From CBDCVY01 sp965223245 (lineage in GTDB: Bacteria > Nitrospinota > Nitrospinia > Nitrospinales > Nitrospinaceae): a DNA stretch of 64,000 nucleotides. Position numbers and translations under genes: made by a program. The stretch is taken from positions 2,294,001-2,358,000 of the forward strand of contig CBDCVY010000013.1 of the NCBI GenBank assembly GCA_965223245.1, given 5' to 3'. Below the pieces are notes generated by a model. The model was not told the DNA's origin and did not search any database. It saw nothing but the letters and a program-made list of their open reading frames with translations. Of this stretch, positions 9,098 to 17,168 are shown in pieces. Numbering within the stretch: position 1 is the first letter of the stretch; each line of letters starts with the position of its first letter.

Positions 9098-9386
9098 GAA
9101 AACGCTTGAAGCTGATGCAGATTTGATCGACATCTATGTTAAAGGTTTCGGAAAGTTTGGAGAGAAGCAGGCAGAAAAATATTTTTCTGAATTGGAAGAT
9201 TGTTTTCGATTTCTCAGTGAAACACCTTTGATTTGTCGAGAACGTACCGAGTTTAACCCGCCCGTTCGCATCCACCATCATGGCCGACACCTTATTGTCT
9301 ACACAATTGAGGAAAATCATATCTTGATAGCTCGAGTTCTCTACGATGGAATGGATCTTCCGAGGCACCTTCCAACCTCTTTCTGA
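9087..9386 (+). CDS. parE: ParE/RelE-family toxin
   Basis: 99 residues, usual size for the family. ParE features: A-x-x-D-L-I-D-I-Y at the N-terminus, a middle F-S-E-L-E-D-C-F helix, and the C-terminal R-I-H-H-H-G-R-H-L-I-V-Y and I-L-I-A-R-V-L-Y-D-G-M-D strands. The ATG lies inside the antitoxin gene, giving coupled translation. ParE proteins poison DNA gyrase; RelE relatives cut mRNA, and sequence alone does not settle which applies. Confidence 0.9.
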   Translation: MIYKKTLEADADLIDIYVKGFGKFGEKQAEKYFSELEDCFRFLSETPLICRERTEFNPPVRIHHHGRHLIVYTIEENHILIARVLYDGMDLPRHLPTSF

Positions 9387-9518
9387 AACAGAATGGCTTA
9401 TTCCGGGTAAATCTCCCGCCCTAAGCTAATCCGAAAACCCTTCAAAGCCAATGATCCTTTTTCCGGAATTGACAATTTTTACACGAAACTACGCAATTCT
9501 GTTTCAATTTTAAAAAGT

Positions 9519-9971
9519 TTAAGCGGGTACCGCCTTGCCACTCCAGGTCATCCACCCGGATTGGGTGTGCTCAAACACAAGTTTTTGATCTTTCAGTTGG
9601 TCGACTTCGTTCAAGTGGTTCATTAGCGATTGCACGTGGATTTCCCCTTCCACGCTTTCTTTATAGATCAAGCGAATGAACCGGTCGGCATACGCCGGCA
9701 CGCGGCCGGTTTTTTCCCACTTCGCCACCGCCTGTTCACCCAACCCCATAAGCGCACCGAGTTTCTTTTGGGCCAGGTTCAACTCTTTGCGTAAAAACCG
9801 GAACTCGGCACCGGTCAATGTCGGCTTGTCATTCACTAGAAATTCTCCAATAGCCTGGTGCAACTCTTCCACGTCGTCAACAGATGTAGCCATGCCGTAT
9901 GGGGTTTTCTTTTTATGAAACCCGTTAGTCAAGTAAATATTTTTCAGGCCCGCGCCCTTGTACCTCAACAT
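9519..9971 (-). CDS. HTH antitoxin of MqsA-like type
   Basis: 150 residues; ATG at 9971 after AGGAGA. The centre has the Xre-type helix-turn-helix of MqsA/YgiT antitoxins (F-R-F-L-R-K-E-L-N-L-A-Q-K-K-L-G-A-L-M-G, A-V-A-K-W-E-K). The N-terminal zinc-binding half of MqsA is missing: there are no paired cysteines. It follows a DUF4258-like gene by 33 bp, the usual toxin-then-antitoxin order for this type. Confidence 0.75.
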   Translation of the reverse strand: MLRYKGAGLKNIYLTNGFHKKKTPYGMATSVDDVEELHQAIGEFLVNDKPTLTGAEFRFLRKELNLAQKKLGALMGLGEQAVAKWEKTGRVPAYADRFIRLIYKESVEGEIHVQSLMNHLNEVDQLKDQKLVFEHTQSGWMTWSGKAVPA

Positions 9972-10004
9972 GTATCTTCTCCTTTTATATTTTTGGGCGA
10001 AACT

Positions 10005-10322
10005 TTAAATCCACATGACCGTAACGACTATCACCCCGTTTTGATCGTTTTCAATCGCGATGGCCAGTTTCAAAGTTTCACCCGCAGCAAATCCGGTCAC
10101 CGTACACTGCCAATTGCCTTTCATCAAATCCGCCGTCGGCCCTTCCACAATCCGCCCACTCCCTAAAACCGTATTGATCTGAGTAGCCGTAATTCCGCGC
10201 TCTTCCATTCGGTCCAACGCGTGATTGGTGATGAACACTAATGAAGAATTCTGCGCCGCATTGCGAATGATTTCAGTAGCTTTAGTCCGGGAAAGCCTTA
10301 TATTGCTGGGCTCATTCTTCAT
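10005..10322 (-). CDS. DUF4258-like toxin candidate
   Basis: 105 residues. It shows the DUF4258 signature (T-N-H-A-L-D-R-M-E-E-R-G-I-T-x-x-Q-I, G-x-x-V-E-G-P, then W-Q-C-T-V-T-G and I-V-V-T-V-M). DUF4258 proteins are RelE-like in fold and usually pair with HTH antitoxins, as here. A consensus promoter places the transcript start almost on the ATG, and no ribosome site is present, so a leaderless mRNA is likely. Confidence 0.75.
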   Translation of the reverse strand: MKNEPSNIRLSRTKATEIIRNAAQNSSLVFITNHALDRMEERGITATQINTVLGSGRIVEGPTADLMKGNWQCTVTGFAAGETLKLAIAIENDQNGVIVVTVMWI

Positions 10323-10324
10323 AA

Positions 10325-10358
10325 CCTATATAATATATAGGCTTGACCCAAATGTCAA
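10325..10358 (-). promoter_or_regulatory. TA promoter with palindromic operator
   Basis: On the minus strand TTGACA (10358-10353), a 17-bp spacer and TATTAT (10335-10330) form a near-consensus promoter. The perfect palindrome CCTATATAATATATAGG (10325-10341) covers the -10 box and is the likely operator. Only 7 bp separate the -10 box from the ATG at 10322. Confidence 0.75.
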
Positions 10359-10379
10359 CCAAAAGGGTAAAAAGTGAGC

Positions 10380-10680
10380 TGATTTTATCCCCAGCCTCCT
10401 TCATGAAGAGATCTTTGCATAAGCTAGAAATTTGGAAAAGCCCTGATTGTCAATCACCCCGCCAGGCAACGCCTGGAGGAAGCAAGAATTTCCTAAGTTT
10501 CATTTCAGTTCATCTATCCATTAACTTCTGAAAATCCCTTTTGCCTCCAACCGTTAGGTTGGAAAAGAGGGCGAACATGGGTCTCCTTTTCTAAGCTTAT
10601 TGTGTTTTGTTCAATAATCCTTAGTTATGCAAAGGTCTCCTTATGAAGGGGGGAGCACATCCACTTTCAATTTCCATATT
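10380..10680 (-). repeat. Mosaic hairpin repeat block, copy 2
   Basis: Contains hairpins CCAGGC-AAC-GCCTGG and CCAACC-GTTA-GGTTGG separated by the usual AT-rich spacer, ending with the AAGGTCTCC and GGGGGAGCACAT segments shared with other copies. The rest of the gap to 10960 holds no gene I can support. Confidence 0.8.
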
Positions 10681-10960
10681 TTTTTCTATGGGAACATTTT
10701 TTTGCGGTGAGTTGGCGTAAAGCTCGAACCATCAAAAACTTGTCTCAGGTTGAGCTTACCTTTAGAAAAAGATACCAGGAAAGAGAACAATATCAATGCA
10801 CTCCCTCTTCAAATGTTTTGTGTTTCATTCTATGTTTTCACTTACGCCAAGATCTCTAAGGTCTCTGTGGAGAGCGGGATAATCAGGACAAATTGGTTAC
10901 AATGCCGTAATACGAACTCATCTAATGGAAAGGTCTATCTAAAAAATACGGAAGATGTTT

Positions 10961-11569
10961 TTATAAGTCTCCCTCCACTTTAAAGCACATGACACTGATG
11001 GTTCGGCTAAACCCCGGGGCGGCGGGGAGAACTTCGTGAGGAATATACCCTCCCAATAAAAGTACCGATTGTCCCTGCCTCATATCTATATCGATATGCG
11101 GCGTGGAGGAATCAATATCTTCCAATTTCGATTTAAAGGATTTATGGTACAAACGGAGCGCCCCGGAAGAGGGTTTTGATTCGGAACGGTCGAGGCAACA
11201 AATATAGGTAATGTCGCAATTGGGAATATCTCGATGCAATCCCAGATAATGTCCCGGTCGATCATAATAGGAATAACTGCCATGATTCCCGGTGGGCCGA
11301 ACAGGATTGCCTATTATTTTAGACAACCGATCCCCCAAACCACCATCCGCGTAGATCCGGTTCAATATATCACCGCCATCGGCATTGACAAGAAACCTGC
11401 TGGGATTGCCGCCTCGCCATTCTTTCAAATCCTGTTGGTCTTTCTTCTGTTCTAACGCATCCGTCCGTTTATCTAAACCTTCTTGACGCAAAGCTTTAAA
11501 CCAGGACGGAGACAAAAAGTTTTCGAATATACAAATTCCGCCAGCTTCAATCAAAGGTGCATGCGACAT
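10961..11569 (-). CDS. Prolyl-hydroxylase-like Fe(II)/2-oxoglutarate oxygenase
   Basis: 202 residues. The double-stranded beta-helix iron site is readable: His112-x-Asp114 (H-Y-L-G-L-H-R-D), distal His178 (G-G-Y-I-P-H-E-V-L-P) and the 2-oxoglutarate-binding Arg189 (G-F-S-R-T-I-S-V). Enzymes of this class hydroxylate protein side chains or small molecules. It is the last gene of an operon with a radical SAM enzyme and a protease with a proline-rich tail (57 bp after the preceding gene). The inferred substrate is therefore the prolines of that tail; this is not proven. Confidence 0.85.
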   Translation of the reverse strand: MSHAPLIEAGGICIFENFLSPSWFKALRQEGLDKRTDALEQKKDQQDLKEWRGGNPSRFLVNADGGDILNRIYADGGLGDRLSKIIGNPVRPTGNHGSYSYYDRPGHYLGLHRDIPNCDITYICCLDRSESKPSSGALRLYHKSFKSKLEDIDSSTPHIDIDMRQGQSVLLLGGYIPHEVLPAAPGFSRTISVMCFKVEGDL

Positions 11570-11626
11570 TTTCAGTTCCTCCCAAACCTTTATTATCGTT
11601 TTTAATTAATGAATACTTTTCCAGCC

Positions 11627-12160
11627 TTAATAATCTGAAGGACCAAAGTCAGGTGGCTTTTCAAACTCAATCACATGAATATGTTTTTTCAGACTCGCGG
11701 GTAAAGCCTCGGTCGAAAGAAAGCGGTTGGACTCAGAATCCACGTCCGCTGCTTTAGCTCCGGACTCATCCACCTGCAATTTAGTATCAAAACTTTTTTC
11801 AAAAGATGTCGATTCACCCACCAGCAAAAGAATTGAATCGCTGATCATCTGGACATCGAAACCCATTTCAGTAAAGGCTGTATTGACGAATTGCGTATTT
11901 CCACCTTCCTTGAGTAAAACTACAGCAGATAGAGTTGACATGCTACCCTCCTTTATATCGAGAGGTTGATGGGTAAAAGCGGGTTGGTCGATCCCTGACT
12001 CCAGTTTCTCACTTGAGGGCTTGGGTTCCCGAGTGGAAATTTTTTCTTTGCTTTCCGCATAAAAGAATGGATATTTCATGAACCCTTGCACAACCCTTTC
12101 AGCAAGTCCGTAACCGAAAAACAAAACCAGAATAGCAACCAGGCTTGAAACTGAATTCAT
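11627..12160 (-). CDS. Stand-alone S8 propeptide-like protein, membrane-anchored, with second start
   Basis: 177 residues from the ATG at 12160 (AGGAGA upstream, 8 bp after the radical SAM gene). N-terminal membrane helix (residues about 5-22), a polar linker, then a domain that aligns with the propeptide of the neighbouring S8 protease: A-F-T-E-M-G-F-D-V-x-x-I-S-D-S-I against R-L-R-Q-A-G-F-E-V-x-x-I-T-E-S-T, then F-E-K-S-F against F-E-K-A-F. An in-frame ATG at 11941, right at the domain start, has a strong AAGGAGGG site, so a soluble 104-residue form is also likely. Possible roles: inhibitor, folding helper or leader-peptide carrier. Confidence 0.8.
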   Translation of the reverse strand: MNSVSSLVAILVLFFGYGLAERVVQGFMKYPFFYAESKEKISTREPKPSSEKLESGIDQPAFTHQPLDIKEGSMSTLSAVVLLKEGGNTQFVNTAFTEMGFDVQMISDSILLLVGESTSFEKSFDTKLQVDESGAKAADVDSESNRFLSTEALPASLKKHIHVIEFEKPPDFGPSDY

Positions 12161-12168
12161 TTTATCTC

Positions 12169-14016
12169 CTATCCTGCCGAAAGTACATATTCGGGTTTGC
12201 GTTGTTCCCACCCGTGCGGGAATCGGTCAAACACACATAACGAAAGGTAATAACCGTCCTCCTCTACCACCAGATTTCTATCAACCAGTCTATCCAGAAA
12301 ATCTTTAACATCTTCAGAGCGGAAAGAATCCGCTTCGAGGTCTTCCAGCTTTTCAACAATTTGCGGTAGGCTCATCACTTTATCACAAATCAAATATATG
12401 AAACGATCCGCCCCCTCAAGCTTGTACTGAATTCTGTTGCCGCCACGTGTATCTGTTATATGAAGAACATTTCCGGCATCATGTGCCGACAGCGTATCGT
12501 TGGATGCCGCCTCCCAGTTGCGAATGGCCAACGTAATCTGTTCCACGGTAGACGGAGACGCCTGCGTTGCTTGGTAATCTGCTTCGAAATAACAGCAAAT
12601 CCGTGCCAGCGTTTTTTCATCAAGCGAGTACAGATAAGAAAACACCGGTAGCGGCTTGAGGTTTTTCAGACCAAACGATTCAGGTGTTTCAAAATACGGG
12701 CTGAAACGATCAAACCGAACCGGACCCGACCCTGAGGGTACCTGCAAATGAGAAAGAGCCGGTAATACCTTCAACATGAATTTATAATCCTGGTCCGTTT
12801 CCCCGGGAAACCCATACAGGATATTCCATTCCACGGAAATTCCAAGCTCGCGGCACCATTTTAATAATTGAATATTCCTTAGGCCGGTGGTTCCTTTTTT
12901 CATTAATTTCAAAACACGGTTGGACAAACTTTCTATTCCCGGCTGAATGGTTAAAACTTTCGATTTTGCTAACAATTCAATTTGTTTGCGCGTTAAGTTG
13001 GCTTTGGTTTCATAAAAGATCGCAGGCATACCCGGTGTAGCTGCCAGTTCAGGCAACAAATTCTCGAAATACTTCATATCCAGAATATTGTCCACCATCG
13101 AAACAAATGGAACATCATATAATTGTGAAAACTGAGTGAGTTCATCCAATACTTTATTGGGAGATTTGGAACGGAAACCCATACCTTGTCCGTTTAATCC
13201 GCAAAAGGTGCAGTGGTTCTTGGCACCCCACCAGCACCCGCGGGAGGTTTCCATCAGCAAAATAGGAAACTCTTCCGGTGCCGTTCGAGCGTGCATTGAA
13301 AAAAAATCCGAGAAGTCGGGTATGGGAAGTTGGTCCATTCGATTGACCGGTTGTGCCGGAGCTCCCTTCCCTTTCCGGGACAAGACTCCCGGAACCGAAG
13401 TCACCGGTTTGTTTTTAGATAGCGCGTCAATGAGTGCCGGGAAACTGTCGTCTGCTTCCCCCCGACAAACATAATCTACAAACGTAAATGTCTCGAACAA
13501 TGCCGCGCCCATATCATCTTCCCAATTAGCGCCACCGAAGACAATTTTCAAATGCGGAAAATGATCTTTCAAAACTTTCGCAAAGGCCAACGAGGCCAGG
13601 TTTTGGGTAAACGTGGAAGTGAACCCCACCACATCGTAAGCGGACCAATCATAAGATGCAAAACATTCGGAGATAAAAACAGGTGTTGTTTCCCTCACCT
13701 CAATGATTCTCTTGATATCCGATTGAGACATGGCCCAGGTTTCAATCAGTATTTTCTGAACGTAGTCCCAATCCTTCTCCGGTCGACGGCCATAAAGAGG
13801 GAGAGTGAAGCACCAGTCCCCGGCAAAGCAGGTGTAAGGTACACCATCGGTCAACCATTTGTAGTTTTCTATTCCGATGTGCCGAACAAAATTTTCAAAC
13901 GGGTAGGCAAGATCACATTCAAAACCTTTTTCTACCAGCGCAGACTTGAGCAAACTTATACCCAGTGCGGGTCGGTCGATAGCCCCGAAGGGCATGGACA
14001 ATAAAATAGTTTTCAT
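12169..14016 (-). CDS. B12-type radical SAM enzyme, RiPP maturation class
   Basis: 615 residues. A cobalamin-binding-like N-terminal domain (about 1-200) is followed by a radical SAM barrel. The cluster motif is C261-x7-C269-x2-C272 in the context S-R-G-C-W-W-G-x-x-x-H-C-T-F-C-G-L-N-G, then F-R-S-K-S-P. This string is diagnostic of the ribosomal peptide maturation radical SAM protein 1 family (TIGR03975), thought to modify ribosomal peptides, often by C-methylation at unreactive carbons. The C-terminal 130 residues include a PqqD/RRE-like winged helix candidate (L-P-Q-I-V-E-K-L...L-V-D-R-N-L-V). It sits between the protease and the propeptide-like gene, and no classical precursor is visible. 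Confidence 0.9.
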   Translation of the reverse strand: MKTILLSMPFGAIDRPALGISLLKSALVEKGFECDLAYPFENFVRHIGIENYKWLTDGVPYTCFAGDWCFTLPLYGRRPEKDWDYVQKILIETWAMSQSDIKRIIEVRETTPVFISECFASYDWSAYDVVGFTSTFTQNLASLAFAKVLKDHFPHLKIVFGGANWEDDMGAALFETFTFVDYVCRGEADDSFPALIDALSKNKPVTSVPGVLSRKGKGAPAQPVNRMDQLPIPDFSDFFSMHARTAPEEFPILLMETSRGCWWGAKNHCTFCGLNGQGMGFRSKSPNKVLDELTQFSQLYDVPFVSMVDNILDMKYFENLLPELAATPGMPAIFYETKANLTRKQIELLAKSKVLTIQPGIESLSNRVLKLMKKGTTGLRNIQLLKWCRELGISVEWNILYGFPGETDQDYKFMLKVLPALSHLQVPSGSGPVRFDRFSPYFETPESFGLKNLKPLPVFSYLYSLDEKTLARICCYFEADYQATQASPSTVEQITLAIRNWEAASNDTLSAHDAGNVLHITDTRGGNRIQYKLEGADRFIYLICDKVMSLPQIVEKLEDLEADSFRSEDVKDFLDRLVDRNLVVEEDGYYLSLCVFDRFPHGWEQRKPEYVLSAG

Positions 14017-14045
14017 AACAAAGTCAGGTTATAGGGTTTATAACT

Positions 14046-14070
14046 CGGCAGCCGCTTTTCGCGACTGCCG
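14046..14070 (-). other. Intercistronic hairpin between protease and radical SAM genes
   Basis: Arms CGGCAGCCGC (14046-14055) and GCGACTGCCG (14061-14070) pair over 10 bp with one G-U/mismatch around a 5-base loop. No U-run follows on the minus strand, so it is unlikely to be a full terminator. It may set the ratio of protease to downstream enzymes by partial termination or RNA protection. Confidence 0.5.
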
Positions 14071-14079
14071 TGCCATAAC

Positions 14080-16044
14080 TTAGATTTCACCAGGGTCGAC
14101 TTGACCCTTCTTAACCATATCTTCCAAAACATCGAACTCTTCCTCGGTCATACCCATTTCCTGCCCTTGTTGTTCCGCCATGGCTGCTTCATAATTGGGA
14201 TCATATTCTCCCTCATTAGTTCGCACCACGGGACCAATTGGTCGGATTGGATTGATCGGTTGGATCGGTCGGATGGGTTGAACCGGCTGAACCGGTCGCA
14301 CCGGACCAATTGGCCTTACCGGTTGAACCGGCTGAATGGGTCGCACCGGGCTGACCGGCCGCACCGGTTGAACGGGTTGGACCGGTTGAATCGGCCTTAC
14401 CGGACTAATCGGTTGAACCGGCTGGACCGGCTGAATCGGTTGAATAGGAGCAACAGGTTGCACCGGTTGAATCGGCTGAATGGGCTGAATGGGCCGAATC
14501 GGCCTGACCGGTTGTATGGTTCGAATCGGTCGAATCGGTATACATCTTAACCGCGCCAGCATCGTTGCACGATGGGCATCAACAAGACCATGACCTGTGG
14601 CAAGATCCGGTCCGGGGGTCGCCGGATTATTTTGATTCGGATGACATCGCCCGGTAGTCACGTCACGTGCCGTGGTTTTCAAGATATCGCGGATTTGTAC
14701 CGGAGTTAACTTGGAACAAGCCTGCTTGATCAAGGCAGCAGCACCAGCGAGTTGAGGTGCAGCGGCAGACGTTCCTGAAAATGCGGCCCAACCATCATTA
14801 GTTGCGGTTTCATCTCCATTCGGATGGGAACCGCCCGCACTATTTCTATCTATTGAATCATTCGGTTCTACGGGCAACATAATGTTCATTGCCCTCGGTC
14901 GCATACCTACGATTCCGGATAGATCCGGTACATTCCTTCCGGCATAAATAGTCGATGCAAAACCGGATGCGTAGTCAGACGCGCGAAGATTATTATTACT
15001 GTCCTGGAAAACACCTCCTGCGGATATGACATCCGGATGTTGACCGGGGAATCCCCAATGGCCATTCCCGGCGGAGAAGATCACCGTAATGCCGGAAGCC
15101 ACGGCCGCTGCAATCGCATTTGCCAATGCAATGTTTGCCGCAGACAGTGGACCATTTTTAATCGATGACCCCCACGAACAGGTAATGATGTCCGGGTTGA
15201 GTCCCACCGCGGCATTGAAGGCGGCAATCGTATTTACGAAACTCATCTTGACGGGTCTCAGGTGAACGTCCGGAGCTAAAGAAAAGATGTTCGCACTTTC
15301 TCCGGTGCCATGTCCGCTTTCATCGGAATTAGCATTGGAGGCTCCCGGTGCCAGAACAGCTGTGCTGGATCGGTACCCGCGTGCAGTAAAAAATGGATGA
15401 CGAAACCAACCGCTATCCACCATAGCAACGGTAATGCCTTTTCCGGTGATACCGGCACGATGCGCTCGGTCCGCATTACAGGCAAGTGAAATCCCCGCTG
15501 GCACATCATGATGCCAGTAATCCGTTATTGGAGGAAAGGGATTGGCTGCCATAAAATAACGTGGCTCTTCTAAAGCGATCCCTTCAATTAAATCTTCGAA
15601 ATCTGTTCCTTTCGTAGAAATCAAACCGGGAAGATCACAGTTGGGACAATCCAAAAACTCCGCTTTATCTGCTTTACCAAATTCTTTGATTACATCGTGC
15701 TGATGCACTTCAATCGGTGCTTTAAATGCTTTCTCAAAAGTTTTTGGAGACCCGGCAATATTGATAGTGGACTCTGTAATTTGAAGCACCTCAAAACCCG
15801 CTTGCCGAAGCCGGTCTGCCGAGGCCATTAACGTCGATTCCTCTGAAGTAAAATTTGCTATATTGTCACTCAGAATATAATCGCCTGCTTCAAACAAAGA
15901 AACTCCTCCCAAAGAATGCGGTGAAACTTGTGCATAAATCTTTGAAGGCAATCCCAGCTTCTTGCCGGCAGCTTTTTTAGGAGCTGCTTTTTTTGTTTTT
16001 GTCGGAGTAGATTTATAACTACTCTTTTTCTTTCGTTTGGCCAT
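14080..16044 (-). CDS. S8 serine protease with P-[IV]-[QR] triplet tail
   Basis: 654 residues; ATG at 16044 after GAGGAGG. Lysine-rich N-terminus without an obvious signal peptide. Propeptide-like domain (about 45-165, ending with a CPNC pair at 133-136), then a subtilisin domain with an intact triad: Asp210 (A-M-V-D-S-G), His245 (G-H-G-T-G), Ser426 (G-T-S-A-A-A-P), and oxyanion Asn327. Residues 503-607 are about 35 triplets of P-I/V followed by Q, R or a small residue. An acidic 47-residue end follows. The tail would form a polyproline-II rod. As first gene of the operon it is the best candidate substrate for the radical SAM and 2OG enzymes. Confidence 0.9.
   Translation of the reverse strand: MAKRKKKSSYKSTPTKTKKAAPKKAAGKKLGLPSKIYAQVSPHSLGGVSLFEAGDYILSDNIANFTSEESTLMASADRLRQAGFEVLQITESTINIAGSPKTFEKAFKAPIEVHQHDVIKEFGKADKAEFLDCPNCDLPGLISTKGTDFEDLIEGIALEEPRYFMAANPFPPITDYWHHDVPAGISLACNADRAHRAGITGKGITVAMVDSGWFRHPFFTARGYRSSTAVLAPGASNANSDESGHGTGESANIFSLAPDVHLRPVKMSFVNTIAAFNAAVGLNPDIITCSWGSSIKNGPLSAANIALANAIAAAVASGITVIFSAGNGHWGFPGQHPDVISAGGVFQDSNNNLRASDYASGFASTIYAGRNVPDLSGIVGMRPRAMNIMLPVEPNDSIDRNSAGGSHPNGDETATNDGWAAFSGTSAAAPQLAGAAALIKQACSKLTPVQIRDILKTTARDVTTGRCHPNQNNPATPGPDLATGHGLVDAHRATMLARLRCIPIRPIRTIQPVRPIRPIQPIQPIQPVQPVAPIQPIQPVQPVQPISPVRPIQPVQPVQPVRPVSPVRPIQPVQPVRPIGPVRPVQPVQPIRPIQPINPIRPIGPVVRTNEGEYDPNYEAAMAEQQGQEMGMTEEEFDVLEDMVKKGQVDPGEI
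14224..14538 (-). repeat. 9-bp periodic coding repeat of the protease tail
   Basis: The DNA repeats every nine bases (forms such as GGTTGAACC, GGTTGGACC, GGCTGAATC on the plus strand) and encodes the proline triplets. Third positions vary freely (I/V, Q/R), while the proline and the periodicity are held. The reverse strand also stays open, but only because the period is a multiple of three. Confidence 0.9.
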
Positions 16045-16176
16045 ATCGAACCCTCCTCGTTAAATAAATAATTTTCTTTTGAATGCTTTTAAAGACTTCT
16101 CCGGTTGCTCAACAGTCAGTTTCTATAAAATCTTATTGCCGCTAACTCATGGATTTCCCCTCAGCATTCACCATGT

Positions 16177-16434
16177 TTAAACCATTTCTAATAATGGAGC
16201 TAAACTTCCAGTACCGTCTCCCTCATAATTAATAGCTCCCAAAGGGACGGGTTTTCCGCAGAAGTAATTTGATAAAGTAAAAAAACTGTCGCTGAATAAG
16301 GAAGGAGTCAAACGAAGGCAATCGTTCCGCAAAAAGGTAACAACAAAATAAGCCACATCCCCCTCCCAAATTATCGAAATAAAATTATTTGGATGACTTA
16401 ATAAAGCTGTACCGAATCTTTCTTTGCCCCTCAT
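16177..16434 (-). CDS. Small hypothetical protein upstream of the protease
   Basis: 85-residue frame from the ATG at 16434 (weak GGAAT upstream), ending 132 bp before the protease start. Composition is protein-like (balanced hydrophobic and charged residues, two cysteines, a G-D-G-T-G-S end), but I recognise no family. It could be a small partner or precursor of the modification operon, or a chance frame. Confidence 0.3.
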   Translation of the reverse strand: MRGKERFGTALLSHPNNFISIIWEGDVAYFVVTFLRNDCLRLTPSLFSDSFFTLSNYFCGKPVPLGAINYEGDGTGSLAPLLEMV

Positions 16435-17168
16435 ATTCCATTCCCAGAGCAAAACCAGATCGGTTTAATTAAGAAATTCTCGGTAATTATAAATTTTTTA
16501 CCGGAATAAAATATCGTAGAAACTATGTTTCCCTTGTCATATTTGCAATGACATCGATTGAATTATCAGGGTATAAACGGAGTAATAACTTTCAAGACAT
16601 TAAACCTCAAAGAAACTCAGAATATTCTTATTATTATTCCGAAATACATTGAGTTTTGTGGATTTAACCCTGGTTCCTCAAAATGCAGAAAGCTCCAGGT
16701 CACGAAATTGATTGGAGTGGGGGCCTATTGATGGTCGATTAGCAGAAAACGGTGAAAGGATTTGACACTTGCGGTACCCCTATCCATCGATGAGGAATGT
16801 AATAAAAAATCTTCTTCTGTGACATCCCTAAAGAAAGGACTTCCCCCTCGCTGTAAGGACCCATTTTTGAAATACAATCATCCATAACTTTTTGGAATTG
16901 TAATTTTCAAATGCCACATTGGATTAAATTTTTCCTTAAAAATCCTCTGTTTCCTGTAAATGCATTTTCTTTGGAGTTTTCAGGTGTGATAATACTGCAA
17001 AAATGAATACTGTTTTATCCCTAAATTACCTTCTAACTCTATCAAAACCTGTTAGACTGATAGATAAACAATTATTTTGGGCATAGTTTTGAGGATCCAT
17101 TATCTCACTTTTTTATAACACGAAGCACTAACATTCCAATCCAACTTACTTGCCGTCGAATTCATTAA
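16435..17168. other. Gene-free stretch
   Basis: About 730 bp of AT-rich sequence between the divergent protease operon and the first histidine kinase. I see no supported gene, RNA or hairpin repeat. Promoters for both directions should lie here. Confidence 0.6.

Noticed and set aside
10750..10983. 77-codon plus-strand frame
   Set aside because: Runs from repeat sequence into the end of the 2OG oxygenase gene on the other strand; no ribosome site.
14101..14550. 149-codon plus-strand frame rich in Asn-Arg-Leu opposite the protease tail
   Set aside because: It is the reverse reading of the 9-bp periodic proline repeat, which stays open in several frames because the period is a multiple of three.
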